Positions 51,186-60,233 of a DNA stretch of 64,000 bases are shown one piece after another. Each line of letters begins with the position of its first letter. Positions within the stretch are counted from its first letter, which is position 1. The stretch comes from Paenibacillus sp. J2TS4 (GTDB lineage: Bacteria > Bacillota > Bacilli > Paenibacillales > NBRC-103111), in assembly GCF_018403245.1 (NCBI RefSeq), contig NZ_BOSH01000006.1:186001-250000 (forward strand), in the 5' to 3' direction. Position numbers and translations under genes: made by a program. Below the pieces are notes generated by a model. That model saw only the letters and a program-made list of their open reading frames with translations, was not told the DNA's origin and did not search any database.

Positions 51186-52982
51186 ATGATGATGGACAAG
51201 AAAGAATACGGGCTCATGGACATCCTTAGAATCCCCTTCCAATGTGCGCCCGTTGCAGCGATTTTGGTAGCTGCTCAACTGCTTTTGAATGGCTTGGTGC
51301 CTACTTTACAAATCGTAGTGACCGCCCGTTTTATTGACAGCGCTTTAATCGTTGTGCGGGACCAAGCCGATATAAGCTTGATTTATCCTTCCATGCTGGC
51401 CGTGGTTGCCTTAATTGCTTTTACATGGATATCCAGGCAGTTGGCCAAACTCGTCCAGGTGCGTCTGGAACTGGCCATTCGGGAGCGATTTCGTACCGCC
51501 CTCGTAGTAAAACGAGCGAAGCTCGCATATAAACACATCGAAAATAACGAAACCTGGAATTTGATCTCCCGTGTTTCCAAAACCCCGGAAACTCAAATGA
51601 CAACAGCCTATACAGATTTGTTATCGCTGGTCGCTAAAGCGATTCGAATCGGAGGGATCCTCACCCTGCTTTTCACACAGGTGTGGTGGGCCGCTTTGGT
51701 GATTATTGTCATTTCTATCCCGCTATTTGCACTTGCTATCAAGAGCGGCAAGGCAACCTACCAAGCTAACAGGGAAGTATCCAAGCATAAGAGGAAGTAT
51801 GAATATTTATCCGAAGTCCTTACAGGCCGGGAAGCCGTCGATGAGCGATCGATGTTTGGGTATAGCGATAGAGTTAACCAAATCTGGAGTCACCAATATG
51901 AAACGGCAAGGCGAATCGAATATAAGACCGAGAAGAAATGGTTTATCAAAATGAAGACCGGCAGCGTGCTGACCGCACTCCTTTCGTTTCTTATTATTTT
52001 AGTGCTGCTGGGTCCTGTTTTGTCTGGTGCCATGACGATCGGAATGTTCATCTCGCTTGTCAACGCTGTGTTTGGTCTGGTTCAGATGATGTCGTGGGAT
52101 TTAACTAGCAATATGGATCAATTGGCCAAGCATAGAGAGTATTTGATAGATTTATCTTCTTTTTCTAAATTGGAGGAAGAGGAGGGGGCCATCGCTGTTC
52201 CCGTCGCTCCAGCCCCGGTTTTTGAATCCTTGGAGTTTAGGAATGTCAGCTTTAAATATCCCGGGACCGATAAAAAGATACTGGACGGCTTGTCCTTGCG
52301 GATAACAGCGGGTATGCACTACGCCTTCGTAGGGATTAACGGAGCAGGCAAAACAACAATTACTAAGCTCATCACCGGGCTCTACACCAACTATGAAGGT
52401 GAAATACGGTTGAACGGTAAGAACCTGTCCGAGTATAGCCAAGGAGAATTAAAGGCGTTCTACTCGGTCGTCTATCAGGATTTCGCCCAATATTTTATTA
52501 CTATGAAGGATAATATCGCCGTAGGAGATGTTAATGGATTACCGGATAAAGCTGCGAACCGTCGGATTCAGAACGCTATAGATAACGTTGGCTTAAGTTA
52601 TGTGGAAGCGACACTGCCGCAGGGCAAGGAGACTCCGCTTGGCAAAATTCGAGAAGGCGGCCAGGACGTATCTGGGGGAGAGTGGCAGCGAATAGCCATG
52701 GCCCGAGCTATCCTCAATCCGGCTCCTTTAAGAATACTGGATGAACCGACCGCTGCCCTGGATCCGCTTAGTGAAAGCAAGCTGTATGAAGAATTTGAAC
52801 AAATCAGCAGAGATAAAACGACTTTGTTTATTAGCCACCGGCTCGGTTCAACCCAGCTGGCAGATGAAATTTTCGTGATCGGGGACGGGAGGGTCATCGA
52901 ACAAGGAAGTCATACGAAGTTGATCGGCCTTGGAGGCGTTTATGCTCGAATGTATGAAAGCCAGAGGAGTTGGTACCAATAA
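51186..52982 (+). CDS. ABC exporter half-transporter A
   Basis: This 598-residue fused membrane-ATPase protein has an N-terminal membrane domain of about six helices, then Walker A GINGAGKTTITK, signature SGGEWQRI and Walker B ILDEPTAALDP. AAAGGGG precedes the ATG. It overlaps the second half-transporter by 13 bases, so they probably form a heterodimer. The cargo is unknown. Confidence 0.9.
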   Translation: MMMDKKEYGLMDILRIPFQCAPVAAILVAAQLLLNGLVPTLQIVVTARFIDSALIVVRDQADISLIYPSMLAVVALIAFTWISRQLAKLVQVRLELAIRERFRTALVVKRAKLAYKHIENNETWNLISRVSKTPETQMTTAYTDLLSLVAKAIRIGGILTLLFTQVWWAALVIIVISIPLFALAIKSGKATYQANREVSKHKRKYEYLSEVLTGREAVDERSMFGYSDRVNQIWSHQYETARRIEYKTEKKWFIKMKTGSVLTALLSFLIILVLLGPVLSGAMTIGMFISLVNAVFGLVQMMSWDLTSNMDQLAKHREYLIDLSSFSKLEEEEGAIAVPVAPAPVFESLEFRNVSFKYPGTDKKILDGLSLRITAGMHYAFVGINGAGKTTITKLITGLYTNYEGEIRLNGKNLSEYSQGELKAFYSVVYQDFAQYFITMKDNIAVGDVNGLPDKAANRRIQNAIDNVGLSYVEATLPQGKETPLGKIREGGQDVSGGEWQRIAMARAILNPAPLRILDEPTAALDPLSESKLYEEFEQISRDKTTLFISHRLGSTQLADEIFVIGDGRVIEQGSHTKLIGLGGVYARMYESQRSWYQ

Positions 52983-54790
52983 ACAGATCATCGACTAATG
53001 CCAAAAAACTGTCGCTGGCCGCTATCCTATTCCGGCTGCTTCCTTTATTTGTTACAGCCTTCCCTTTATTTTTTATACTGGCTAATGGGGTCGGACTGCT
53101 CCATGGCGGCTCCATTGCTTTTATTACTGTAGTCACCCAACGTTTCTTTGATTCCGTTACGGCTGCGGTTATGGACCGATCCGGGCTGGGGACTGTCTTT
53201 TGGATGGCGATAGCCTTAGGTGCGGTTACGATCAGTATGCAAGTGCTGAATGGCCTCCATAATTTCATGGCAAATACCTTTTTCAAAAAAATGACCGGTT
53301 ATTTAAGCAGGCGCATTAACGATAAAGCTTCACGTATTGATCCGGTTTCCTATGAGTCTCCTCAGCTGCTGGATGATATTAATAAGGCCAATGAGGGGAT
53401 GAGCAACAGTCTGGGTCTAATGTTTACGGCTTTCACGATCTTTACCTTTTATCTGCCCTATTTTTTATTTATGGGGGGATACCTGTATACACTTAAGCCG
53501 ATCCTGGCCGTTACTCTGGTTCTAATTTTTATTCCCGTAATGATCACACAGCTGATTCGCGGCTCTGTATTTGCCAAGCTCGAAGATCAGGCAGCTCCGA
53601 TCCGCCGCCAATATGAATATTACGAGCGCTGTATCTGCGATCGCGAATATTACAAGGAAACCCGTATTTTAGGAGCTTTTGGCTTTTTCAAACAGCTTTA
53701 CGAAACGGCATTGTCCCTGCTAAGGAAGAAGACGTGGGATGCAGAAGTCAAAACCGGACTGCTTGAGCTGGGCATGAAAATGATTACTTTAGCGGGCTAT
53801 TTCGGCGTTCTCTATTTAATGTTCGATGCGCTGCTGGCTGGTGAGATTACGATAGGCGCCTTTGCGGCTGTGTTTGCTTCTATTGAAATGATGTTTGGAA
53901 TAATGGAAGAGGTCATCTCCCGTCACATTGGTGGAATGACCAGAAATATGGGCACAGTCCGAAACTTTATCCGGTTTCTCGATTTGCCCGAAAGAGAAGG
54001 CGAAGATGTACCGGTGGATCCCGGCAGCGGAATCCAACTGGACAATGTAACTTTTCGTTATCCCGGAGCGGAGAGGGATTCCTTGGCAGGTATTTCTCTG
54101 GAAGTCAAGAAAGGCGAGACGATCGCTATTGTTGGCGAGAACGGGGCTGGCAAAACCACACTCGTTAAGCTGATGACCGGGCTATTTCTTCCGAGCGAAG
54201 GCTGTGTGCGTATTGGGGGCGTGGATACGAGAGAAGTTTCCGGGAAATCCATCTATAGAGGAATATCAGCTGTGTTTCAGAAGTACCAGCGCTATAAAAT
54301 GACATTGGATGAGAATATCCGCATCAGTGATCCGGAAGCAAGCCATAGGGATAACAGCCACGATCAAAGACTGCTTGCCGCCGTGGATAAGGCTGATTTG
54401 GACCTTCGAGAACAGCACTTCCCCCAAGGCTTCCGCACGATGCTTTCGCGTGAGTTCGACGGCGTCGATCTGTCTGGCGGGCAATGGCAGAGGGTAGCCA
54501 TCGCCCGAGGATTTTATCGAATCCACAATATGATTGTACTCGATGAACCTACCGCTGCCATTGACCCAATTGAAGAGACCAACCTGTATCAGAAATTTGC
54601 CGATATCTCCAGAGACAAAACCTCTATTATTGTGACTCATCGGTTAGGTTCAGCCAAAATTGCCGATCGAATTGTCGTCATGGATCAAGGAAGGATCGTG
54701 GAACTCGGTACCCATGACGAACTCCTGCGGGAAGGCGGCAAATACGCTGCCATGTTTGAAGCTCAGGCTAGATGGTATGTCATGCAATAA
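52970..54790 (+). CDS. ABC exporter half-transporter B
   Basis: This 606-residue partner has six membrane segments, Walker A GENGAGKTTLVK, signature SGGQWQRV and Walker B VLDEPTAAIDP. The likely start is a TTG inside the end of gene A, with GAGGAG touching it; no better in-frame start follows, so translation is probably coupled to gene A. The two are clear but distant paralogues. Confidence 0.87.
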   Translation: MVPINRSSTNAKKLSLAAILFRLLPLFVTAFPLFFILANGVGLLHGGSIAFITVVTQRFFDSVTAAVMDRSGLGTVFWMAIALGAVTISMQVLNGLHNFMANTFFKKMTGYLSRRINDKASRIDPVSYESPQLLDDINKANEGMSNSLGLMFTAFTIFTFYLPYFLFMGGYLYTLKPILAVTLVLIFIPVMITQLIRGSVFAKLEDQAAPIRRQYEYYERCICDREYYKETRILGAFGFFKQLYETALSLLRKKTWDAEVKTGLLELGMKMITLAGYFGVLYLMFDALLAGEITIGAFAAVFASIEMMFGIMEEVISRHIGGMTRNMGTVRNFIRFLDLPEREGEDVPVDPGSGIQLDNVTFRYPGAERDSLAGISLEVKKGETIAIVGENGAGKTTLVKLMTGLFLPSEGCVRIGGVDTREVSGKSIYRGISAVFQKYQRYKMTLDENIRISDPEASHRDNSHDQRLLAAVDKADLDLREQHFPQGFRTMLSREFDGVDLSGGQWQRVAIARGFYRIHNMIVLDEPTAAIDPIEETNLYQKFADISRDKTSIIVTHRLGSAKIADRIVVMDQGRIVELGTHDELLREGGKYAAMFEAQARWYVMQ

Positions 54791-54857
54791 TTCATTGGAC
54801 ATAGTCATGTACAGGAGCCCCAGTTAATAAGGAACTGAGTGGATAATAGCGACTTAT

Positions 54858-54897
54858 AAAAACGCGGCATCGGGTAATCGGTGCCTTTGCCGTTTTA
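54858..54897 (+). terminator. Candidate terminator of the ABC pair
   Basis: AAAAACGCGGC-type 5' arm pairs with GCCGTTTT (54889-54896) with a bulge; the loop contains ATCGGGTAATCGGTG. Confidence 0.5.
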
Positions 54898-54965
54898 ACA
54901 AGGCACCCGGACTGTGCAGATTAGAGTAAGGATTGGCATGAAAGAGAAGAAAGACATTGCATCAA

Positions 54966-55150
54966 TGAGGTGCAAAAATGCCTCTTAAATCGACCTTTGT
55001 CCGGAATTGAGTAATTAAAAGGCAAAAGTACCCTTTAATTTGGTGAAATCGTCGATATTCGAAAAATATGAAAAAATAGAGCGCATTTTTGCACCTTGAT
55101 CTCGAAAATTGCAAAATCTGCAGAATTGAGGTGCACATTTGCTCTTTAAC
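54966..55150. repeat. Dispersed ~185-bp repeat, copy 2
   Basis: Four internal units of about 50 bp each carry a GTGCAnnnnTGC-type core. GGTGCAAAAATGC (54969-54981) is the exact reverse complement of GCATTTTTGCACC (55083-55095), so the element can fold on itself. It ends six bases before the stop of the endonuclease-like gene. Confidence 0.9.
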
Positions 55151-55155
55151 TATAG

Positions 55156-55830
55156 TTACCACATCAAATCATCTGAGAAGTTACGAACCAGTTCATAACG
55201 CGATACTCTAGTGGCATTCCCTCCTAACAAGGGGCGAAGTCTGCCTTTGGAACACAGAGTTTGCAAATGCTTTACAGCTGTTCTACGGTTCATATTGAAT
55301 TCCTCGACTACATCGATCGGACGAATGGGCCTATTAAGATGGATCGCTAGTAGTAATATATTTCTTTCCATTGAGTTATCAGATCCGGACTCCTTTTCCC
55401 CAAGCAAATAATGGCTAAACAAAACTCTTAACAGGCTAATCGTTAATTCAGGCCGGGAAATCACATCGTCAAAGGGAATGGACAAAACACGAAAGCCCAT
55501 CCCTTGTAAAAATGTTTCTCTGTTTAGTTCATCGCAGTACCTTTGACGGTCCATAGTTTGAACGTGTGGACCATAGCCTTTTACTTCCAGAGCAATTTTG
55601 ATATGTCCGGGCAGCCAAGCAAAGTCAATAAAAAAGGGTCTTCCTCTCCAATCCAGTACCTCGTATTCAGGATGAAGGTTATCGAAATTTCCGTGGAGGG
55701 GCCACCAGACTTTTTGCAGAAACATAATCTCCGCATGCTTATGCCCTCTTTTTAATCTTCCCCTTCGTTCCCCTGTTCTTTTTTGCAAATGCTGATTCAG
55801 CCATTTCTCATGCAACTTATTAAATTCCAA
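55156..55830 (-). CDS. DUF559-like endonuclease-fold protein with winged-helix C-terminus
   Basis: This 224-residue protein has a middle domain carrying the PD-(D/E)XK pattern: FFIDFAWLPG then IALEVKGYG (Asp...Glu-x-Lys), then GFRVLSIPFDDV, as in very-short-patch-repair-like DUF559 nucleases. The C-terminal third (PIDVVEEFNMNRRTAVKHL) is a winged HTH. The start is TTG with AGGAGG 8 bases upstream. Copies of a dispersed repeat lie on both sides. DNA binding and cleavage are inferred from fold motifs. Confidence 0.78.
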   Translation of the reverse strand: MEFNKLHEKWLNQHLQKRTGERRGRLKRGHKHAEIMFLQKVWWPLHGNFDNLHPEYEVLDWRGRPFFIDFAWLPGHIKIALEVKGYGPHVQTMDRQRYCDELNRETFLQGMGFRVLSIPFDDVISRPELTISLLRVLFSHYLLGEKESGSDNSMERNILLLAIHLNRPIRPIDVVEEFNMNRRTAVKHLQTLCSKGRLRPLLGGNATRVSRYELVRNFSDDLMW

Positions 55831-55841
55831 ATAGAAACCCT

Positions 55842-55890
55842 CCTAAAAAACAAAACGCCCCTGAATCATCTCATGGATGAATAGGGACGT
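55842..55890 (-). terminator. Attenuator-like terminator in the leader of the endonuclease-like gene
   Basis: On the minus strand ACGTCCCT pairs with AGGGGCGT (one mismatch), followed by TTTGTTTTTT and then directly the AGGAGG ribosome site. A terminator inside a 5' leader suggests conditional read-through. Confidence 0.65.
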
Positions 55891-55914
55891 TCTTCGTCAC
55901 ATATTGTTATCTAG

Positions 55915-55923
55915 ATTATAGCA
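55915..55923 (-). promoter_or_regulatory. Extended -10 promoter of the endonuclease-like gene
   Basis: TGCTATAAT on the minus strand; the start would lie about 20 bases before the attenuator hairpin. Confidence 0.6.
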
Positions 55924-56133
55924 TGATAATACCAGATTGACATTAAATTGGTTGAATTTTATGTGGATAATTTTTGATAGGAGTTCTAAGTAATTTTAAT
56001 AGTATTCTAGTCTTTTTAGTAATTGGAAAAGAGTGTTCCGAAATCCAGCGGTTGACAGTCCAGTGGTCATGCTTGTAGATTGGTTAGTCACAATGATGTG
56101 AAATAGTGTGTGGTAAATATCGTGTGGTGGATT

Positions 56134-56320
56134 AGAGTACAAAAATGCTTCTTAAATCGACCTTTGTCCGGAATTGAGCAAATAATGTGCAAAAGTACCC
56201 TTTAATTTTGGCGAAATGGTCGATATTCAAAAAGTATGGAAAATAGAGAGCATTTTTGCACCTTGATGGCGAAAATTACAATATCTGCAGAATTGAGGTG
56301 CACATTTGATCTTTAATTTT
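56134..56320. repeat. Dispersed ~185-bp repeat, copy 3
   Basis: Same orientation and order as copy 2 with long identical stretches, for example CTTAAATCGACCTTTGTCCG and CTGCAGAATTGAGGTGCACA. It lies 300 bp beyond the start of the endonuclease-like gene. Confidence 0.9.
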
Positions 56321-56338
56321 AGAAAGGGCACCAGCAGG

Positions 56339-56388
56339 TTGATATATTATATTGAGTCCCCTATAATTATTAGTGATAATCATTATCA
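56339..56388 (+). promoter_or_regulatory. Fur-controlled promoter
   Basis: TTGATA (56339-56344), 17-base spacer and TATAAT (56362-56367). TGATAATCATTATCA (56374-56388) at the transcription start is a perfect 7-1-7 Fur box. It points toward the nitroreductase gene. Confidence 0.88.
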
Positions 56389-56640
56389 ATCACAGCAATC
56401 CATTGGATCACGAATGATAGTGCGTCCAGTCGCGCCGGGAGCTGAACATCTATTAACTACGTAATAATTGGAAGGCTTTTTATTTAACGAAAGGACTTTT
56501 TACGGCGATCAGGCGAACGGCTTTAGTGCAATGAGTTATTTAATCATTATTAAACATTCCCGCAATTGTTAATCGTATTGTCGTTTTGCTGATTATGAAC
56601 TACTGTCCGATTTCATTCAAGGAAAGGAAGCCAAATCGAT
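56389..56640 (+). other. Long leader or small RNA below the Fur promoter
   Basis: About 250 bases with no convincing gene between the Fur box and the nitroreductase ATG. T-rich stretches follow GGAAGG (56471-56482) and AAAGGA (56491-56501), but I find no good terminator stem. Confidence 0.4.
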
Positions 56641-57219
56641 ATGAGATTAGAAGAAGCCATTGTAGAAAGAAGAAGTATAGGCAAGGTAAAGACCGATCCG
56701 GTAGATAAATCATTGATAAATAAACTGTTGGAAGCGGCTGTATGGGCGCCTAATCATTATCATACGGAGCCGTGGCGTTTTTTTGTAATGACTGGCGAAG
56801 GGCGCAACCGATTGGCCGAGGCTTACCGGGAAATTGCCAAGGAAGAATCGGAGGCGGCCGGCACTCCAGCTAACGAGGAGTTGCTGCGCAAGCAGTGGGG
56901 GAAAGCTTTTCGTGCCCCGGTCGTTATTGCTGTGGCGGCTTCTCCCTCATCTCTGCCCAAGGTACATGAGATAGAGGAGTTGGCCGCGCTTCACGCAGCC
57001 ATCCAAAACATGCTGCTGACCGCGCATTCGCTAGGACTCGGGGCCATCTGGAGATCGGGCCAGCCATTGTATCATACGAGGATGAAGCAGGCCTTTGGCT
57101 TGGAAGAACATGAATCGATGGCCGGCTTAATCTATGTTGGATACCCGGAGAAGGAAGCGCCAGCTTCGCGAAGAACATCCTACACAGAGAAAACGGTCTG
57201 GTTGGAAGAGCAGGCATAG
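56641..57219 (+). CDS. Nitroreductase-family flavoprotein
   Basis: This 192-residue FMN-dependent oxidoreductase has VERRSIGKVKTDPV (FMN phosphate), AAVWAPNHYHTEPWRFFV and a C-terminal GLIYVGYPEKEAPASRR. GGAAAGGAAG lies before the ATG. It may be under iron control through the Fur promoter 250 bp upstream, which would fit a role in ferric reduction or redox balance; this is inferred. Confidence 0.9.
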   Translation: MRLEEAIVERRSIGKVKTDPVDKSLINKLLEAAVWAPNHYHTEPWRFFVMTGEGRNRLAEAYREIAKEESEAAGTPANEELLRKQWGKAFRAPVVIAVAASPSSLPKVHEIEELAALHAAIQNMLLTAHSLGLGAIWRSGQPLYHTRMKQAFGLEEHESMAGLIYVGYPEKEAPASRRTSYTEKTVWLEEQA

Positions 57220-57419
57220 AAAAAAGATAGTTGTTCAAAATAGGGTCCAAGAATTCATCGTAATAAATAAATGGCGACTAGTCTTTGAAGTAGTCTAAGA
57301 AATCAATGCAAAAATGAAGCAGACCCGGGAGTATCGAGAGGAACCGTGGAAAGAGTCAGGGAAGCAGGGTCTGGAATAATGGTGTTCCTTTATAATATTT
57401 TTCTAGCCACGGTGATAAC
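57220..57419. other. Non-coding interval
   Basis: A CAGACCC/GGGTCTG hairpin (57320-57373) is the only structure seen. No gene supported. Confidence 0.5.
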
Positions 57420-57464
57420 AAAGAGGGAACAGCGGACGAATCTCCCGTTGCTCCCTCTTTCTTC
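57420..57464. terminator. Bidirectional terminator between nitroreductase and GH29 genes
   Basis: AAAGAGGGA pairs with TCCCTCTTT (57452-57460), extended by CAGCGG/CCGTTG inside. Confidence 0.75.
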
Positions 57465-57591
57465 CCTATTAGCAGCTTTTTCAAATCCCCTTCCATCGTT
57501 AGGACACCCGGTTTGGCAATACAGATTAGTCCTGCGGACCAATTCTACAGATCGACCTTCCCGGATCGATCTTACCTGTCAATCTTGTAAA

Positions 57592-58869
57592 TCAGTCGCA
57601 CAGCTCCAACTCGATGACGGTATCGAGCTCATCTGGCAGTCGGGCTCCTTTTAAATGGATGAAGGCTCCGGTATCCGCATTGGAGTACTGCTCGGCCATC
57701 CATGGTGTTTCTACCTTTAACTCGGAGCCATCCGAGAGCAGCCTCGCTCGCTTAATCTTTCCTTTCAGTCCGGCAAAATAGACAGGGCCGATCCCCCGAT
57801 CAAACACGTGCGCATACAATTTATTGCCCTTTTGAGTGTATCGTCCCCATTCAGGCTTGGCCAGATCCGCCGCTCCGCAGCCATAGATGCTTTCACCGTT
57901 TCGCTCCATCCAGCGGCCGACCTCTGCCAGAATGTCTATGGACTCCCGAGGAATAATTCCTTTGGCATCGGGTCCGACATTCAACAGCAGGTTGCCATTC
58001 TTGCTGACGCATTCCACAAGCGCACGCACGATCTGCTGCGGTGATTTGTAGTCCCGATCCCAGGCGTGATATCCCCAGTGGTTATTCAGCGTAACGCACG
58101 CTTCCCACGGCACGGGCTCTCCGTTGGCGTCCAACACCCCATTTGCCGGCAAAATTTGCTCGGGAGAATAGAAATCTCCCGCATAGATTTCCGGTTCGGC
58201 CGCTTTGATGTTTCCGCCTAGCCGATTGTCAATTAGAATGTCCGGCTGGATTGAGCGAATCATATGAACCAGCTCAGTTGCCTTCCACTTTTCGCCTGTC
58301 ATGTCGTCATATGAAAAATCGAACCACATGATGTCTATTTTCCCGTACTGGGTTAACAATTCCTTGACTTGCCCGTGAAAATATTGAATATAGCGGTTGA
58401 AATCGGCAGGATTATCCTTGAAAGCTTCATTGGCTCTCATCGGATGCTGTCTGTCTCCGTAAGCCGGGTAATCCTTGTGATGCCAATCAATGACAGAATA
58501 ATAGAATCCGACTTTAAGCCCTTCCTCACGAAAAGCATCGACATACTCGCGAATCAAATCCCGTCCGGCTGGAGTGTTCGTCGCTTTATATTCGGTTAAC
58601 TGGCTGTCAAACAGACAGAAGCCGTCATGATGCTTTGCGGTTAATACGGCGTACTTCTGCCCGGCAGCTTTGGCCGCCTTGGCCCACGCTCGCGGATCAT
58701 ACTGGGTCGGGTTAAACTCCTGAAAGAACGGTTCATAATCTTCCACGCTCAATCTTTCAAAGCTCCTCACCCATTCCCCTCTCGCTGGAATAGCGTAAAG
58801 TCCCCAGTGGATGAACATTCCAAAGCGGTCGTTACGGAACCATTCGGTTCGTTTCCATCTTTCGTTCAT
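57592..58869 (-). CDS. GH29 alpha-L-fucosidase
   Basis: This 425-residue retaining fucosidase has DRFGMFIHWGLYAIP, TAKHHDGFCLFDS and DIMWFDFSYD with the nucleophile Asp. No signal peptide is seen, so it acts in the cytoplasm like the GH95 enzyme of the operon at 44.6-50.9 kb. The ATG at 58869 is chosen; a GTG at 58881 near the AGGAGAGG site is possible. It is divergent from an AraC-family regulator that probably controls it. Confidence 0.92.
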   Translation of the reverse strand: MNERWKRTEWFRNDRFGMFIHWGLYAIPARGEWVRSFERLSVEDYEPFFQEFNPTQYDPRAWAKAAKAAGQKYAVLTAKHHDGFCLFDSQLTEYKATNTPAGRDLIREYVDAFREEGLKVGFYYSVIDWHHKDYPAYGDRQHPMRANEAFKDNPADFNRYIQYFHGQVKELLTQYGKIDIMWFDFSYDDMTGEKWKATELVHMIRSIQPDILIDNRLGGNIKAAEPEIYAGDFYSPEQILPANGVLDANGEPVPWEACVTLNNHWGYHAWDRDYKSPQQIVRALVECVSKNGNLLLNVGPDAKGIIPRESIDILAEVGRWMERNGESIYGCGAADLAKPEWGRYTQKGNKLYAHVFDRGIGPVYFAGLKGKIKRARLLSDGSELKVETPWMAEQYSNADTGAFIHLKGARLPDELDTVIELELCD

Positions 58870-59291
58870 ATGGATGATCACACCTCTCCTTCTAGAACTC
58901 TGATGATTTGGGTACTGCCATAGAATGGAAAAGTTACTGCCGCCTGAAGAATTTCAAACTCCAGCTGGCGATAAACTATCCATTATATTCAGTCGGCCAT
59001 TCTCGAAGTATTCTGATAGCACTTGTACAGTCGCTGAATGTGTTTGCAGCTTATCTTCAATCTAGCGTTATTCCGGTGCTAAAGGAAGGGACGAAACCGA
59101 ACAATCATAGCACAATATCGACTTATCGATTATAGTTAACAGAAACGGTTTTATTGAAAAGACATCATTCGCTTATGGATACTGAACGTTAAGATGAAAA
59201 AAGAGCGGAGAGAAGGCTTGGATCTGGGGAAGCAGAAAAACTCGTCCTTGCGAGTCAGGTGAGGACAAGCTGGAGGAGGACTGAGAGACTT
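58870..59291. other. Divergent control region of GH29 and AraC genes
   Basis: No gene supported. ATCGACTTATCGAT-like near-palindrome at about 59118-59133 might be an AraC-family site. Confidence 0.4.
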
Positions 59292-60167
59292 ATGATCTGT
59301 TTGGAGCTGCCTATTCCCCCGCTGCCGCAATTGATTACGGTAGGGGATTCTCGCTGGGAGCCGGGAATGAAGCATTTTAAAAGACAATTTGATGTCTACG
59401 ATCTTTTGTTTGTCACTAGCGGAGTATTTCATATGGCGGAAGATGATAACTCCTATTCCGTCTGTGCGGGGGAGATGCTTGTGCTGGAGCCGGGACGGAT
59501 GCATGCGGGGTACCGAGAGTGCGAGGAGGAGACGATCGTTTACTTTCTTCATTTTGCCCATCCAACTCCCCTTCGGTCTCTTCCAGCGGAACAAATCGCC
59601 TGGTCGACGGTGCTGCGGCAGGGCAGCACGACCGACTCCACTCCGACGGAGCAGGTCATGTATTTGCCCAAATACGGCCGGATTCAGATGGAGCCGGCGG
59701 TGGCCACACTGCGGGAAATGATCGAGCTGCACGATAGCTTTACGCTGCATAACTCGCTGCGCCTTCATTCGCTGTTAGGGCAGCTTCTGTGGCAACTGCA
59801 GGCCAATGCGCGCTCGCGGCAGTTGTCGCCTTCAATGTCTCTAAGTGAAGAGGTCATAGCCTATTTGCAGCAGCGGCTTCTTTATCCGTTCGATTCCAAG
59901 GAGCTCGAGGCTCATTTTCATTTCCATTTTGACTACATCACCCGCTGTCTTAAGAAGCATACGGGGATGACGCCTCTGCGATATTTACATCATATTCGTA
60001 TGGAGAGAGCGAAATCGTTGCTGGAAAATACGGACACTTCCATTCAGGACATTGCCGAACAGGTAGGCATCGCCAACTATAACTATTTTATCCGGCTGTT
60101 CCGGCAGAAAACAGGAATGAGCCCAAGCAAATACCGCTCCTCCCGAGCGGGAGGAGCGGACCTTTAA
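59292..60167 (+). CDS. AraC-family transcriptional regulator
   Basis: This 291-residue regulator has an N-terminal cupin-like sensor (residues 1-150, FVTSGVFHMAEDDNSYSVC) and a C-terminal double HTH (FHFDYITRCLKKHTGMTPLRY; DIAEQVGIANYNYFIRLFR). The ATG at 59292 starts the sensor domain, with GGAGGAGG about twelve bases upstream. It is divergent from the GH29 fucosidase and likely activates it in response to a sugar. Confidence 0.92.
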   Translation: MICLELPIPPLPQLITVGDSRWEPGMKHFKRQFDVYDLLFVTSGVFHMAEDDNSYSVCAGEMLVLEPGRMHAGYRECEEETIVYFLHFAHPTPLRSLPAEQIAWSTVLRQGSTTDSTPTEQVMYLPKYGRIQMEPAVATLREMIELHDSFTLHNSLRLHSLLGQLLWQLQANARSRQLSPSMSLSEEVIAYLQQRLLYPFDSKELEAHFHFHFDYITRCLKKHTGMTPLRYLHHIRMERAKSLLENTDTSIQDIAEQVGIANYNYFIRLFRQKTGMSPSKYRSSRAGGADL

Positions 60168-60233
60168 CAGCACAATACCGAAATATGCGTTGCACGACAA
60201 GGCATGACAGTGGCTAATCACTATAGCTTTTAT

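Noticed and set aside
57346..57654. 102-residue plus-strand frame
   Set aside because: It runs through a terminator and into the GH29 gene on the other strand.
58908..59135. 75-residue plus-strand frame in the GH29/AraC control region
   Set aside because: No ribosome site and unlike protein in composition; region is better explained as a divergent promoter.
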